Assembly (NCBI RefSeq): GCF_030811595.1
Contig: NZ_JAUSRB010000002.1
Span: forward strand, 3,534,001-3,598,000
Origin: Streptosporangium brasiliense
Lineage (GTDB): Bacteria; Actinomycetota; Actinomycetes; Streptosporangiales; Streptosporangiaceae
Direction of reading: 5' to 3'
DNA length: 64,000 bases
Shown: positions 51,739 to 59,716 of the stretch, in pieces
Position numbering within the stretch: position 1 is the first letter of the stretch
How the letters are laid out: each line of letters opens with the position of its first letter
The notes under the pieces: generated by a model
Databases searched by the model: none
Told to the model about the DNA's origin: nothing
Seen by the model: the letters and a program-made list of their open reading frames with translations, nothing else
Position numbers and translations under genes: made by a program

Positions 51739-51800
51739 CCCCGAGGCTCGCCTCCCCAGCGAGACTCGCCCCCGCAGAAGCTCGCCTCCCGCGAAGACAG

Positions 51801-51829
51801 GAGCGGACGCCCACACCGGGCGTCCGCTC
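51801..51829. terminator. Perfect 12-bp hairpin terminator
   Basis: GAGCGGACGCCC and its complement are separated by five bases and are followed by TTGCTCTCATTT. It lies between the RlpA-like gene and the next hydrolase gene and ends the riboswitch transcript. Confidence 0.88.
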
Positions 51830-51909
51830 TTGCTCTCATTTCCACAGAATGACATTCTGTCCGGCATGACCAGCATGGCATCCGGTGTGACCGGTGCGGC
51901 GGGAGCGCC

Positions 51910-52770
51910 ATGACCCGGCGCGCCCGGGCGAACGGCATCGAGCTCGCCTACGACACCTTCGGCGCGCCCGGAGGCCGCCCGCTCCTTATGATCATGGGGC
52001 TCGGCGCCCAGCGCATCCACTGGGACGAGGGGCTCTGCGAGCTGCTCGCCGACCGCGGGCACCACGTGGTCCGCTTCGACAACCGGGACGCCGGGGAGTC
52101 CACCCACCTCCACGGCGCCGCCGTGCCCGCCTTCGGCGGCGACGGGCAGCCCCCCTACCTGCTGGGCGACATGGCCGACGACGCCGCCGGGCTGCTCGAC
52201 GCGCTCGGGTGGGAGTCCGCCCACGTGGTCGGCGCCTCGATGGGCGGCATGATCGCCCAGACGCTGGCGATCCGCTCCCCGCACCGGGTGCGCAGCCTCA
52301 CCTCCATCATGTCCACCCCCAGCGTGCACGCCGCCCCGCCCACCGAGGCCGCGATGGCGGCGCTCATGGCGCCCGTCTCGCTCGACCGCGAGGCGGCCAT
52401 CCGGCAGTCGCTGCTGACCTGGGAGGTCATCGGCTCGCCGGGCTACCCGCTCGACCGCGAGCGGATCGCCCGGCTGGCCGGGCTGAGCTACGACCGCTGC
52501 TACGACCCGGCGGGGACGGCCAGGCAGCTCGCCGGGATCATCGCCTCCGGTGACCGCGCGCCGCTGCTGAAGAACATCACGGTGCCCACCCTCGTGATGC
52601 ACGGCGAGGACGACCAGCTCGTGCCGCTGCCCGGCGGGGTCGCCACGGCCGAGGCGGTCCCCGGGGCCAGGCTGATCACCTTTCCCGGCATGGGCCACGA
52701 CCTGCCGCGCCCGCTCTGGCCCGAGTTCGTCGCCGCGATCGACGAGCTCACCTCCGCCGCCGAGCGTTGA
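51910..52770 (+). CDS. Alpha/beta hydrolase
   Basis: This protein has 286 residues. It shows the oxyanion segment LLMIMGLGAQRIHWDE, nucleophile elbow GASMGGM, acid region HGEDDQLVPL and His in GMGHDLPRPL. The fold is complete; the substrate is unknown, and similar proteins act on lactones, esters or aromatic ring-cleavage products. GGGAG lies upstream of the ATG. It is not in an operon: the neighbour is convergent. Confidence 0.92.
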   Translation: MTRRARANGIELAYDTFGAPGGRPLLMIMGLGAQRIHWDEGLCELLADRGHHVVRFDNRDAGESTHLHGAAVPAFGGDGQPPYLLGDMADDAAGLLDALGWESAHVVGASMGGMIAQTLAIRSPHRVRSLTSIMSTPSVHAAPPTEAAMAALMAPVSLDREAAIRQSLLTWEVIGSPGYPLDRERIARLAGLSYDRCYDPAGTARQLAGIIASGDRAPLLKNITVPTLVMHGEDDQLVPLPGGVATAEAVPGARLITFPGMGHDLPRPLWPEFVAAIDELTSAAER

Positions 52771-52817
52771 GCTCCGGTACGGCCCGCGCCTCCCGGGGCG
52801 CAAGCCGTACCGGAGGA

Positions 52818-53189
52818 TCAGATTTCGAGCTTCTCCTCGATGCCGCGCATGTTGTGCCGCGCGAGCGCCAGGTTGGCCCGGCTGCGGTCCAGCGCCAGAT
52901 AGAGGAAGAGCCCCTTGCCGCCCCGGCCGCTGACCGGGCGGATCACGTGGTACTGGCCGCTGAGCGTGATGAGGATGTCCTCGATGCCGTCCTTGAGGCC
53001 CAGCGACTCCATGGTCCGCATCTTGGCCTTGACGACCTCGGTGTTGCCGGCCGCGGCGATCTGGAGGTCCAGGTCCTTGGAGCCGCCGAGGGCGCCGAGG
53101 GCCATGCCGCTGTTGTAGTCCACGACCACCGCGCCGAGGGCACCGTCGATCGCCATCATCTCCTTGAGAGAGATGTCCATGTTGCCCAT
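52818..53189 (-). CDS. Roadblock/LC7 domain protein
   Basis: The protein has 123 residues from ATG 53189, after GGAGAAGAC. It is a single roadblock domain: MMAIDGALGAVVVDYNSGMAL, then LGLKDGIEDILITLSGQYHVI and a basic helical tail (ALARHNMRGIEEKLEI). Roadblock proteins such as MglB or CvnB regulate small Ras-like GTPases. It is the last gene of a four-gene minus-strand operon with two other roadblock proteins and a DUF4388 protein. No GTPase gene is in the operon. Confidence 0.9.
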   Translation of the reverse strand: MGNMDISLKEMMAIDGALGAVVVDYNSGMALGALGGSKDLDLQIAAAGNTEVVKAKMRTMESLGLKDGIEDILITLSGQYHVIRPVSGRGGKGLFLYLALDRSRANLALARHNMRGIEEKLEI

Positions 53190-53200
53190 GTCTTCTCCGA

Positions 53201-53614
53201 TCACTGGGATATCGATATGCGGGACGTGATGGCGGCCAGGTTCGCCGCCGTCTTGCGGCCCTCCAGTCGCAGCAGCCCGAGATTGGTCCCCGGGCGGGCG
53301 AGAACTGTGAGGACGATTTCTGGGCCCGCGGCGTAGAAGGCCGCGTAGCCGTTGGTGCCCGAGATCAACGTCTCCTCGAAGGCGCCCTTGCCGGCCATGT
53401 CCGTCATCCGGCGGCTGAGGGCCAGCATCGCCGACGACAGCGCGCCGATCTGCTCGACGTCGCCGTTGAGATCGCTGGCTATCGTCAGGCCGTCCACGCT
53501 GCACGCGATGCTTCCGTTCACGTCCGTCATGCGCTCCCGCAGCAGCGCCATCTCCCGGCGTATCTCGTCACGTAGCAGCGCCGCCTCCCGGCGCACCTCG
53601 TCACGCGCTTCCAC
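53201..53614 (-). CDS. Roadblock/LC7 protein with charged N-terminal helix
   Basis: The start is GTG 53614 because GGAGG lies six bases upstream; a longer in-frame ATG lacks such a site. The 137-residue product opens with VEARDEVRREAALLRDEI, a heptad-like charged helix, and then has a roadblock domain (VNGSIACSVDGLTIASDL; GAFEETLISGTNGYAAFYA). The extra helix may let it pair with another roadblock protein. It is 11 bases before the next roadblock gene. Confidence 0.85.
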   Translation of the reverse strand: MEARDEVRREAALLRDEIRREMALLRERMTDVNGSIACSVDGLTIASDLNGDVEQIGALSSAMLALSRRMTDMAGKGAFEETLISGTNGYAAFYAAGPEIVLTVLARPGTNLGLLRLEGRKTAANLAAITSRISISQ

Positions 53615-53723
53615 GGGCGTCCTCCTTCCGATCAGCTTCAGCGTCCGCAGCCTTATAGGCATCGGAACAAGCTCACCGAGCACCTGCGGCGTGGATGTCC
53701 CGTCCTGCGGGGCGGGGAGGGGG

Positions 53724-54605
53724 TCAAGTGAGTGCCTCCAATGCGTCTCTGAGCCGGATGAGCAGGTTCACGTCGGTGGGGTCGCCCGTCGTCCGGGGGA
53801 GCGGCGTGGCCGGCCGCGCCGCGCCCGCCGGCTGGGGGCGCGGTGCCGCCGGGGCGGCCGGGGGGTCGCCGGCCTGCCCGGTGCCGCCTTTCGGGCGCCG
53901 GGGCAGCGGGCCGGGCGCGGCGGGTCCGGCGGGTCCGGCGGGTCCGGCCTGCGGGATGTGCAGCAGCCCGGCCGCGGCCAGCTGCCGTACGGCGAGCAGC
54001 ACCGAGTAGGCCGGGCGGCCGAGCCTGCGCGCCAGGTCGCAGGGGGTCGCCGCCGAGTCGGCGCCGACCAGTACCTCCCACTGGAGCGAGGTCAGCACCA
54101 CCCGCTGGGCGGGGATGCGGCCCACCGGGACGACCGGGAGCGAGTCCAGCTCGGCGGACGGCCATGCCTGGTCCAACTGTGCCCTCCTTCGCCGGCACTC
54201 CTGGAGCAGCCCGGTCACGTCGAAGTACCACTGGGGTCCGAGCCAGTGCCGGTCGCCCGGCCGGAACCTCGGCCGCTGCCCGGTGGCGTCGAACAGGAAG
54301 TACACGGCGTCGAGCACCGCGCTCAGCACACAGAACTCCAGCTCGCCCCGGGTGAGCACGCCCTGGGCGACCAGCAGTTCGCCGCCCCGCAGGTCCTCGG
54401 TGGCGGCCTGTCTGGCCTGCCGTACGGCGAGGGCGGAGACCCTCCGGCCGGCGGCCAGCAGGTCCTCCGCCCGGGGGGCCGCCGGGCTCTCGGCGTAGGT
54501 CACCCGGCCGCCGGTGAGGTAGAACATCCCCGCCTTGCCCAGCCGCAGCGCGCCGGTGGCACGCTCCTCGGCGAGCCCGCTGAGTACGCTCTCCACGGTC
54601 GCCAT
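53724..54605 (-). CDS. DUF4388-like protein
   Basis: This 293-residue protein starts MATVESVLSGLAEERATGAL. The first 100 residues resemble DUF4388 (ATGALRLGKAGMFYLTGGRVTYAES, in parts, and AEDLLAAG), a domain with PATAN-like adaptor folds seen beside GTPase and two-component proteins. A winged-helix-like segment follows (QWEVLVGADSAATPCDLARRL), then a Pro/Ala-rich tail. It lies between two roadblock genes, four bases from one, and likely acts as a scaffold in the same complex. Confidence 0.72.
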   Translation of the reverse strand: MATVESVLSGLAEERATGALRLGKAGMFYLTGGRVTYAESPAAPRAEDLLAAGRRVSALAVRQARQAATEDLRGGELLVAQGVLTRGELEFCVLSAVLDAVYFLFDATGQRPRFRPGDRHWLGPQWYFDVTGLLQECRRRRAQLDQAWPSAELDSLPVVPVGRIPAQRVVLTSLQWEVLVGADSAATPCDLARRLGRPAYSVLLAVRQLAAAGLLHIPQAGPAGPAGPAAPGPLPRRPKGGTGQAGDPPAAPAAPRPQPAGAARPATPLPRTTGDPTDVNLLIRLRDALEALT

Positions 54606-54609
54606 GGCG

Positions 54610-54990
54610 TCACGTGGTTATCAGGCGGCCGGCGAGCGCCTGGAGTCGGTGGCGGGCCAGGGCGAGATTCGAGCGCTCCAGATCGAGCCGGACGTAAATC
54701 ACCAGAGGACCGTCGAAAACCGTTTCCAGCGGTCTCAGTAAATGGTGTCCGTTATCCGTGCTTATAATCATGTCGCTGATCCGGACCGTCCCGCTGGGAG
54801 AAGTCGCGGCGAGCCCGTCCAGGGTCGCCCGCAGGGTCTCGTTCAACCCCGCGGCCGACTTCTCCGCGTCGGTGTGACGGCTCCCGCCGCCGACCGCGAC
54901 GGCCATCCCGCTGGTCTGGTCGACCAGGATCGCGTCCAGCGCGCCAGGGATGGCCATGACCTCAGCCAGGCAGTCTTCGATTCCGAGCAC
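54610..54990 (-). CDS. Roadblock/LC7 domain protein
   Basis: The protein has 126 residues from GTG 54990 after GGGAGAGCCC. It shows the roadblock pattern IPGALDAILVDQTSGMAVAVGG, RISDMIISTDNGHHLLRPL and a C-terminal helix (LALARHRLQALAGRLITT). An upstream in-frame ATG would add an ill-fitting leader. It is the first gene of the four-gene operon; its promoter lies in 54991-55130. Confidence 0.87.
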   Translation of the reverse strand: MLGIEDCLAEVMAIPGALDAILVDQTSGMAVAVGGGSRHTDAEKSAAGLNETLRATLDGLAATSPSGTVRISDMIISTDNGHHLLRPLETVFDGPLVIYVRLDLERSNLALARHRLQALAGRLITT

Positions 54991-55144
54991 GGGCTCTCCC
55001 TCGCCAACGACTACACGACGTCGCCCGGTCAGCGTAGGGATACCACCTGGAGCCCAAAGTGCCCCGATTAGAACTGATAGGTGGGGAGATGAAGGATTTG
55101 ATATCCAGGTATAAGGATCTATAACCCGAGGGAGAAAGCCCCCG

Positions 55145-56356
55145 TCAATCCTCGGCGATAAGCGCCTGCTCGTCCGGTTTGTAAATAAGAACATTCTTCA
55201 CATAAGAGTCCACGGCGGCGGGGAGACCGACGTCGTTGCCGGCCGCCTCGGACATGTACCAGCGGTGGTCGAGCACCTCGTGGAAGAGCTGGGCCGGCTC
55301 CAGCTTGTGCCGCAGCTCCTGCGGGACGGCCTCCACCGTGGGGTGGAAGACCTCCGCCAGCCACCGGTGGGCCACGATCGCCTCGTCCTCGTGGCGCAGG
55401 CCGTAGGACACCCGGAAGGAGTCGAGGTCGTTGAGCAGCCGCCTGGCCTGGTTCTCCTCCACGTCCAGGCCGGTGAGCCTGAGCAGCCTGCGCTGGTGGT
55501 GGCCGGCGTCGACGACCTTGGGGCGGACGATCAACCGGCCCGTGCCCGCCTTGCGGCGGACCATCATCTCGGCGACGTCGAAGCCGAGCGAGTTCAGCCG
55601 GCGGATCCGCTGGTCGATCATGTGCCAGTCGACCTCCTCGATGATCTCGTCGGAGGTGAGCTCGCTCCAGAGCCCGCGGTAGCGCGAGCAGACCGAGTCG
55701 GCGACCTCCTCGGGATCGATGGAGGGATGGAGCAGGCCGCCCGCCTCCAGGTCGAGCATCTCGCCGAAGATGTTGGTGTGCGCGACGTCGATGTCGTACA
55801 GCCGCTGGCCCTCGCTGATCATGGGGTGGAGCTCCCCGGTCTCGGCGTCGACCAGATACGCGGCGAAGGAGCCGGCGTCGCGGCGGAACAGCACGTTCGA
55901 CAGTGAGCAGTCGCCCCAGTAGAAACCGCTCAGGTGCAGCCGGACCAGGAGTACGGCCAGCGCGTCGAGCAGCCGGTTGAGCGTTTCGGGGCGGACCGTC
56001 CCCGACATGACCGCCCGGTAGGGCAGGGAGAACTGCAGGTGCTGGGTGATCAGCGCGGAGTCGAGCGGCTCACCGTCCGCGCCGGTCCGCCCGGTGACCA
56101 CGGCCACCGGCTCCACCGAGGGCGTGTCCAGCCGGTTGAGGTCCCACAGCAGGCGATACTCGCGCTTGGCGTAGTACTCGCTGATCTCCTTGATCGCGTA
56201 GACCTTGCCGGAGAGCCGGGCGAAGCGCACCACGTGCCGGGAGATGCCGCGCGGCAGCGAGACCAGGTGGTGCTCCGGCCACTGTTCGAGCGGGACGTCC
56301 CAGGGCAGGCGGATCAGGTCCGGGTCGCCGGGGGCGCCGGTGAGCTGGAGGGGCAT
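55145..56356 (-). CDS. DUF4032 kinase-like protein
   Basis: The protein has 403 residues. The N-terminal half resembles lipopolysaccharide-kinase-like folds: LPRGISRHVVRFARLSGKVYAIKEI, then LSGFYWGDCSLSNVLFRRDAG with a catalytic-loop-like DCSLSN, and AAYLVDAETGE. The C-terminal half is the DUF4032 region (VVDAGHHQRRLLRLTGLDVEENQAR). Its target is unknown. It follows the class II aldolase gene by four bases on the minus strand, so both lie behind the dre site at 57059. Confidence 0.9.
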   Translation of the reverse strand: MPLQLTGAPGDPDLIRLPWDVPLEQWPEHHLVSLPRGISRHVVRFARLSGKVYAIKEISEYYAKREYRLLWDLNRLDTPSVEPVAVVTGRTGADGEPLDSALITQHLQFSLPYRAVMSGTVRPETLNRLLDALAVLLVRLHLSGFYWGDCSLSNVLFRRDAGSFAAYLVDAETGELHPMISEGQRLYDIDVAHTNIFGEMLDLEAGGLLHPSIDPEEVADSVCSRYRGLWSELTSDEIIEEVDWHMIDQRIRRLNSLGFDVAEMMVRRKAGTGRLIVRPKVVDAGHHQRRLLRLTGLDVEENQARRLLNDLDSFRVSYGLRHEDEAIVAHRWLAEVFHPTVEAVPQELRHKLEPAQLFHEVLDHRWYMSEAAGNDVGLPAAVDSYVKNVLIYKPDEQALIAED

Positions 56357-56360
56357 CGAA

Positions 56361-57008
56361 TCAGTCCTCGCGACGGGGGAATCGGGGAGGGGAGAAGGCC
56401 CGCTGGACCACCGCGGAGAGCTGCTCCTCGGTGAGCACCCGGGGCTCCCCGACGGCCTTGGCCCGCACGTAGACCTCGCAGAGCCACTCCAGCAGCCGGG
56501 TCGCCTCGAAGGCCGCGTGCAGGTCGCCGCCGACGGTGACCCCGCCGTGGTTGGCCAGCAGCGCGGCCCGCCTGTCCTTGAGGGCGGCCCTGACGTTGGC
56601 CGCCAGCTCCGGGGTGCCGTAGGTGGCGTAGTCGGCGACCCTGACGGCCCCGCCGAGCAGCAGCGTGTTGTAGTGGATCGGCGGCAGCTCGGTCATGGTC
56701 GTGGCGACCACGGTGCCGAAGGTGGAGTGGGTGTGCACGATCGCCCCGGCGTCGGTGGTCGTGTAGACGGCCAGATGCATGGGCGTCTCCGAGGACGGCT
56801 GCAGTTCCCCCTCCACCAGGTGTCCCTCGACGTCGATCACCGGACAGGCCTCCGGTTCGAGCCGGTCGAGGGAGACCCCGCTGGGCGTCACCGCGATCAG
56901 ATCGCCGGCGCGCGCGCTCAGGTTTCCGGCAGTGCCGACCACCAGTCCGGTCTCGGCGGCCCTGCGGCCGTATTCACACAGCAGACGACGCTGCTCCGCC
57001 AGCAACAT
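56361..57008 (-). CDS. Class II aldolase/adducin-type enzyme
   Basis: This protein has 215 residues from ATG 57008, or 231 from ATG 57056. It has the family signature GLVVGTAGNLSARAGDLIAVTPSG, ETPMHLAVY and the metal-binding VHTHSTFGTVVAT plus ALLANHGGVT. The family includes L-fuculose- and L-ribulose-phosphate aldolases or epimerases, so it acts on a phosphosugar; the substrate is open. The shorter start puts the dre palindrome at 57059 about 50 bases upstream, which is a better operator location. It is the first gene of an operon with DUF4032. Confidence 0.88.
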   Translation of the reverse strand: MLLAEQRRLLCEYGRRAAETGLVVGTAGNLSARAGDLIAVTPSGVSLDRLEPEACPVIDVEGHLVEGELQPSSETPMHLAVYTTTDAGAIVHTHSTFGTVVATTMTELPPIHYNTLLLGGAVRVADYATYGTPELAANVRAALKDRRAALLANHGGVTVGGDLHAAFEATRLLEWLCEVYVRAKAVGEPRVLTEEQLSAVVQRAFSPPRFPRRED

Positions 57009-57058
57009 GTCAGCAAAAGTAGGGGGTTGCGGTAGTAGGCGGCAAACCTTCATCATCT

Positions 57059-57068
57059 GGTCTAGACC
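57059..57068. promoter_or_regulatory. DasR-type dre operator, aldolase side
   Basis: GGTCTAGACC is a perfect palindrome, extended left by T and right by GG. It matches the core of the dre element ACTGGTCTAGACCACT that is bound by DasR and other GntR/NagR-type regulators of aminosugar metabolism. It lies in the promoter region of the aldolase-DUF4032 operon. Confidence 0.85.
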
Positions 57069-57234
57069 GGTTGCCGTTATGTGGTCGGAGGGAGGATCTG
57101 ATCCTTTACTCCCCGACATGTCCTAAGTCAATGGTCACGCTGGGCATATGGGGTAATGTGTGCCGATCTGTCAGGGGAATGGGCTCCTTTGGCGTTTGAT
57201 TGCTACCGGATATGTCGCGAGGACATTACGGCTC

Positions 57235-57244
57235 GGTCTAGACC
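57235..57244. promoter_or_regulatory. DasR-type dre operator, ngcE side
   Basis: A second GGTCTAGACC palindrome lies 97 bases upstream of the ngcE start and 12 bases before a TTGACG promoter element. Together with the first site it brackets the divergent regulatory region. Confidence 0.87.
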
Positions 57245-57256
57245 GGCTGGGACCTC

Positions 57257-57286
57257 TTGACGGTGGACTTCAGAGGTACATACCTT
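57257..57286 (+). promoter_or_regulatory. ngcE promoter candidate
   Basis: TTGACG at 57257-57262 and TACCTT at 57281-57286 are spaced by 18 bases. Both are near sigma-70-type consensus. The start of transcription would be near 57293, inside the palindrome region. Confidence 0.6.
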
Positions 57287-57297
57287 CGGGCAAACGT

Positions 57298-57314
57298 TTA
57301 GGAAACTTTCCTAA
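57298..57314. promoter_or_regulatory. ROK-type operator candidate
   Basis: TTAGGAAA, one C and TTTCCTAA form a perfect 17-base palindrome about 5 bases past the expected transcription start and 26 bases before the ngcE ATG. The sequence resembles operators of actinobacterial ROK-family sugar regulators. A second control beside DasR is implied. Confidence 0.7.
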
Positions 57315-57340
57315 CTGATCCCCCGCTCAGGAGGGTTGCG

Positions 57341-58798
57341 ATGTCCAACTCGGCCGGTACGCCCGGAGATATCACCCGGCGGCAGATGCTCCGCCGGATC
57401 GGTCTGACCGCTCTGGTCGCCGGCCCCGGCGCCGGGCTCCTCACCGCATGCGCCACCGGTGGCGGCTCCGCCCCCGCGGCCACCACCTCCGCCGCCCCGT
57501 CCTCGGGGGGTGCGGTCTCGGCGGCCAACCCGTTCGGCGTCGCCGCCGACGCCCCCCTTGAGGTCGTCATCTTCAAGGGCGGTCTCGGCGACAGCTACGC
57601 GACCGAGGTCCACGAGCCGCTGTACAAGAAGGCGTTCCCCAAGGCCACGGTCAAGCACGTGGCCACCCAGCAGATCGCGCAGACCCTGCAGCCGCGCTTC
57701 GCCGGCGGCGACGTCCCGGACATGATCGCCAACTCCGGCACCGACCTCATGGACAACGGCGCCCTGCAGCAGGAGGGCCAGCTGCTGGAGCTCACCGAGC
57801 TGTGGGACGCCCCCTCCATCGACGACCCGAACAAGAAGGTGCGCGACATGGTCGCGCCGGGCACCGTCGAGTCGGGCCTCATCGCCGGCAAGCCGTACCT
57901 CATGAACTACGTCTTCTCGGCCTACGGCCTCTGGTACGACTCCGCCCTGTTCGAGAAGAACGGCTGGACCCCGCCGAAGACCTTCGAGGAGTTCAAGGCG
58001 TTCTGCGAGAAGGCCAAGGCCGCCGGGGTCGTCCCGTTCGCGTACGCGGGCAAGAACGCCTCCTACTACGCCTACTGGATGATCCTCATCTCCGCCGCCA
58101 AGATCGAGGGCAACCAGCTCCTGATCGACATCGACAACCTCGCCGACGGCGTCTGGAAGCGCGACTCGGTCAAGCAGGCCGCCGCCGCCTGGGCCGAGAT
58201 CGGCAAATACATGGACAAGTCCTTCGAGGGCCTGATCCACACCGACGTGCAGACCCGGCAGAACCAGGGCAAGATCGCCCTCTACCCGTCGGGCTCCTGG
58301 CTGGAGAACGAGCAGAAGAGCCAGACTCCCAAGGAGTTCAAGTACGCGCTGACGCCCACCCCCAGCGTCACCGCGGCCGACAAGATGCCCTTCGAGGCCA
58401 TCCGCGCCGCCGCCGGCGAGGCGTACATCGTCCCCGCCAAGGCCAAGAACCCCAAGGGTGGCCTGGAGTACCTGCGCATCATGCTCTCCAAGGAGGGCGC
58501 GCGCGGCTTCACCGAGAAGTCCGGCAACATCACCGTCGTGACCGGTGCCGCCGACGGCCTGGACCTGACCCCGGGCAACGCGAGCCTCAGCGCCGCGCAG
58601 ACCGCGGCCGGCTCCAACATCGTCACCTTCAGCAGCTTCGAGAACTGGTACAAGGAGTTCGAGACCGAGCTGCGCAAGCAGACCAACGCGCTCATGTTCG
58701 GCCGCATCTCCGCTGACGAGTTCTGCGACAAGATGCAGAAGGCCGCCGACAAGACCAAGGCCGACTCCTCCATCACCAAGCAGAACCGGACGGTGTAG
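57341..58798 (+). CDS. ngcE: N-acetylglucosamine/chitobiose-binding lipoprotein NgcE
   Basis: The protein has 485 residues. It has a twin-arginine type signal (TRRQMLRRIG) and a lipobox (LLTAC). The mature part matches the NgcE family: LEVVIFKGGLGDSYATEV, HVATQQIAQTLQPRFAGGD, DLMDNGALQQEGQLLELTEL and FEAIRAAAGEAYIVPAKAKN. NgcE binds GlcNAc and N,N'-diacetylchitobiose for import. An AGGAGGG ribosome-binding site lies upstream. Two permeases follow, and two dre sites and a palindrome control the region. The importer ATPase is not encoded here. Confidence 0.92.
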   Translation: MSNSAGTPGDITRRQMLRRIGLTALVAGPGAGLLTACATGGGSAPAATTSAAPSSGGAVSAANPFGVAADAPLEVVIFKGGLGDSYATEVHEPLYKKAFPKATVKHVATQQIAQTLQPRFAGGDVPDMIANSGTDLMDNGALQQEGQLLELTELWDAPSIDDPNKKVRDMVAPGTVESGLIAGKPYLMNYVFSAYGLWYDSALFEKNGWTPPKTFEEFKAFCEKAKAAGVVPFAYAGKNASYYAYWMILISAAKIEGNQLLIDIDNLADGVWKRDSVKQAAAAWAEIGKYMDKSFEGLIHTDVQTRQNQGKIALYPSGSWLENEQKSQTPKEFKYALTPTPSVTAADKMPFEAIRAAAGEAYIVPAKAKNPKGGLEYLRIMLSKEGARGFTEKSGNITVVTGAADGLDLTPGNASLSAAQTAAGSNIVTFSSFENWYKEFETELRKQTNALMFGRISADEFCDKMQKAADKTKADSSITKQNRTV

Positions 58799-58804
58799 GC
58801 ACCG

Positions 58805-59716
58805 ATGCGGCATGGCAGGTATCCGTTCATCGTCGGCTTTCTCGCCGCGCCGGTGATCCTCTACGTGGTCTTCGTGATCAGCCCGTACGTCCAGGCTTTC
58901 TACATCGCGCTGACCAACTGGAAGGGCATCTCGGCGAATCCTCAGTTCGTCGGCCTGGAGAACTTCTCCCGGCTGCTGGACGACGAGGTCTTCTGGGCCG
59001 CGGTGCGTCACCACGGGCTCCTTCTGCTTGTCATGCCGCTGGTCACCATCGTGATCGCCCTGTTCTTCTCCTTCCTGCTCAACCTGAGCGGCGGGCAGCG
59101 GGGCGGTCAGATGACCGGGATCTGGGGTTCGAAGGTCTATCGGGTGATCTTCTTCATGCCCCAGGTCCTCGCCGTCGCCATCGTCGGCGTCCTCTTTCAG
59201 ACGATCTACCGCCCGGACGAGACCGGCGTGATCAACGGCCTGCTCGGCAAGGTCGGCATCGACCCGGTCGGCTGGCTCATCGAGCCGGACCTCGCCCTGT
59301 GGGCGATCATGGGCGTGGTGGTCTGGCAGGCCGTCGGCTTCTACGTGGTCCTGTTCTCGGCGGGCATGTCCTCCATCCCGAAGGACGTGTTCGAGGCCGC
59401 CGCGCTGGACGGCGCGGGCCGCTTCACCCTCTTCTTCAAAATCACCCTCCCGCTGCTGTGGGACACCATGCAGGTCGCCTGGGTCTACCTGGGCATCGCC
59501 GCCTTCGACTGCTTCGCCCTGGTCCAGGTGCTCTCGGTCGACCGCGGCGGACCCGACAACTCCACGACGGTGCTCCCGCTGGAGATCTGGCGGACGGCGT
59601 TCAACTTCTCCAAGTTCGGCTACGCGTCGGCGATGGGCGTGGCGCTGTTCTTCATGACCATCACGTTCGCGGCGCTCACCCTGCGCGTGACCCGGCGCGA
59701 GAGGATCGAGTTCTGA
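58805..59716 (+). CDS. ngcF: Sugar ABC permease NgcF
   Basis: The 303-residue protein shows six hydrophobic helices (LAAPVILYVVFVISPYVQAF; LLLVMPLVTIVIALFFSFLL) and the EAA loop VFEAAALDGAGRFTLFFKI. It follows ngcE by seven bases and its stop overlaps the start of the next permease (TGATG). Order and neighbours identify it as the NgcF-type membrane subunit of the chitobiose importer. Confidence 0.88.
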   Translation: MRHGRYPFIVGFLAAPVILYVVFVISPYVQAFYIALTNWKGISANPQFVGLENFSRLLDDEVFWAAVRHHGLLLLVMPLVTIVIALFFSFLLNLSGGQRGGQMTGIWGSKVYRVIFFMPQVLAVAIVGVLFQTIYRPDETGVINGLLGKVGIDPVGWLIEPDLALWAIMGVVVWQAVGFYVVLFSAGMSSIPKDVFEAAALDGAGRFTLFFKITLPLLWDTMQVAWVYLGIAAFDCFALVQVLSVDRGGPDNSTTVLPLEIWRTAFNFSKFGYASAMGVALFFMTITFAALTLRVTRRERIEF

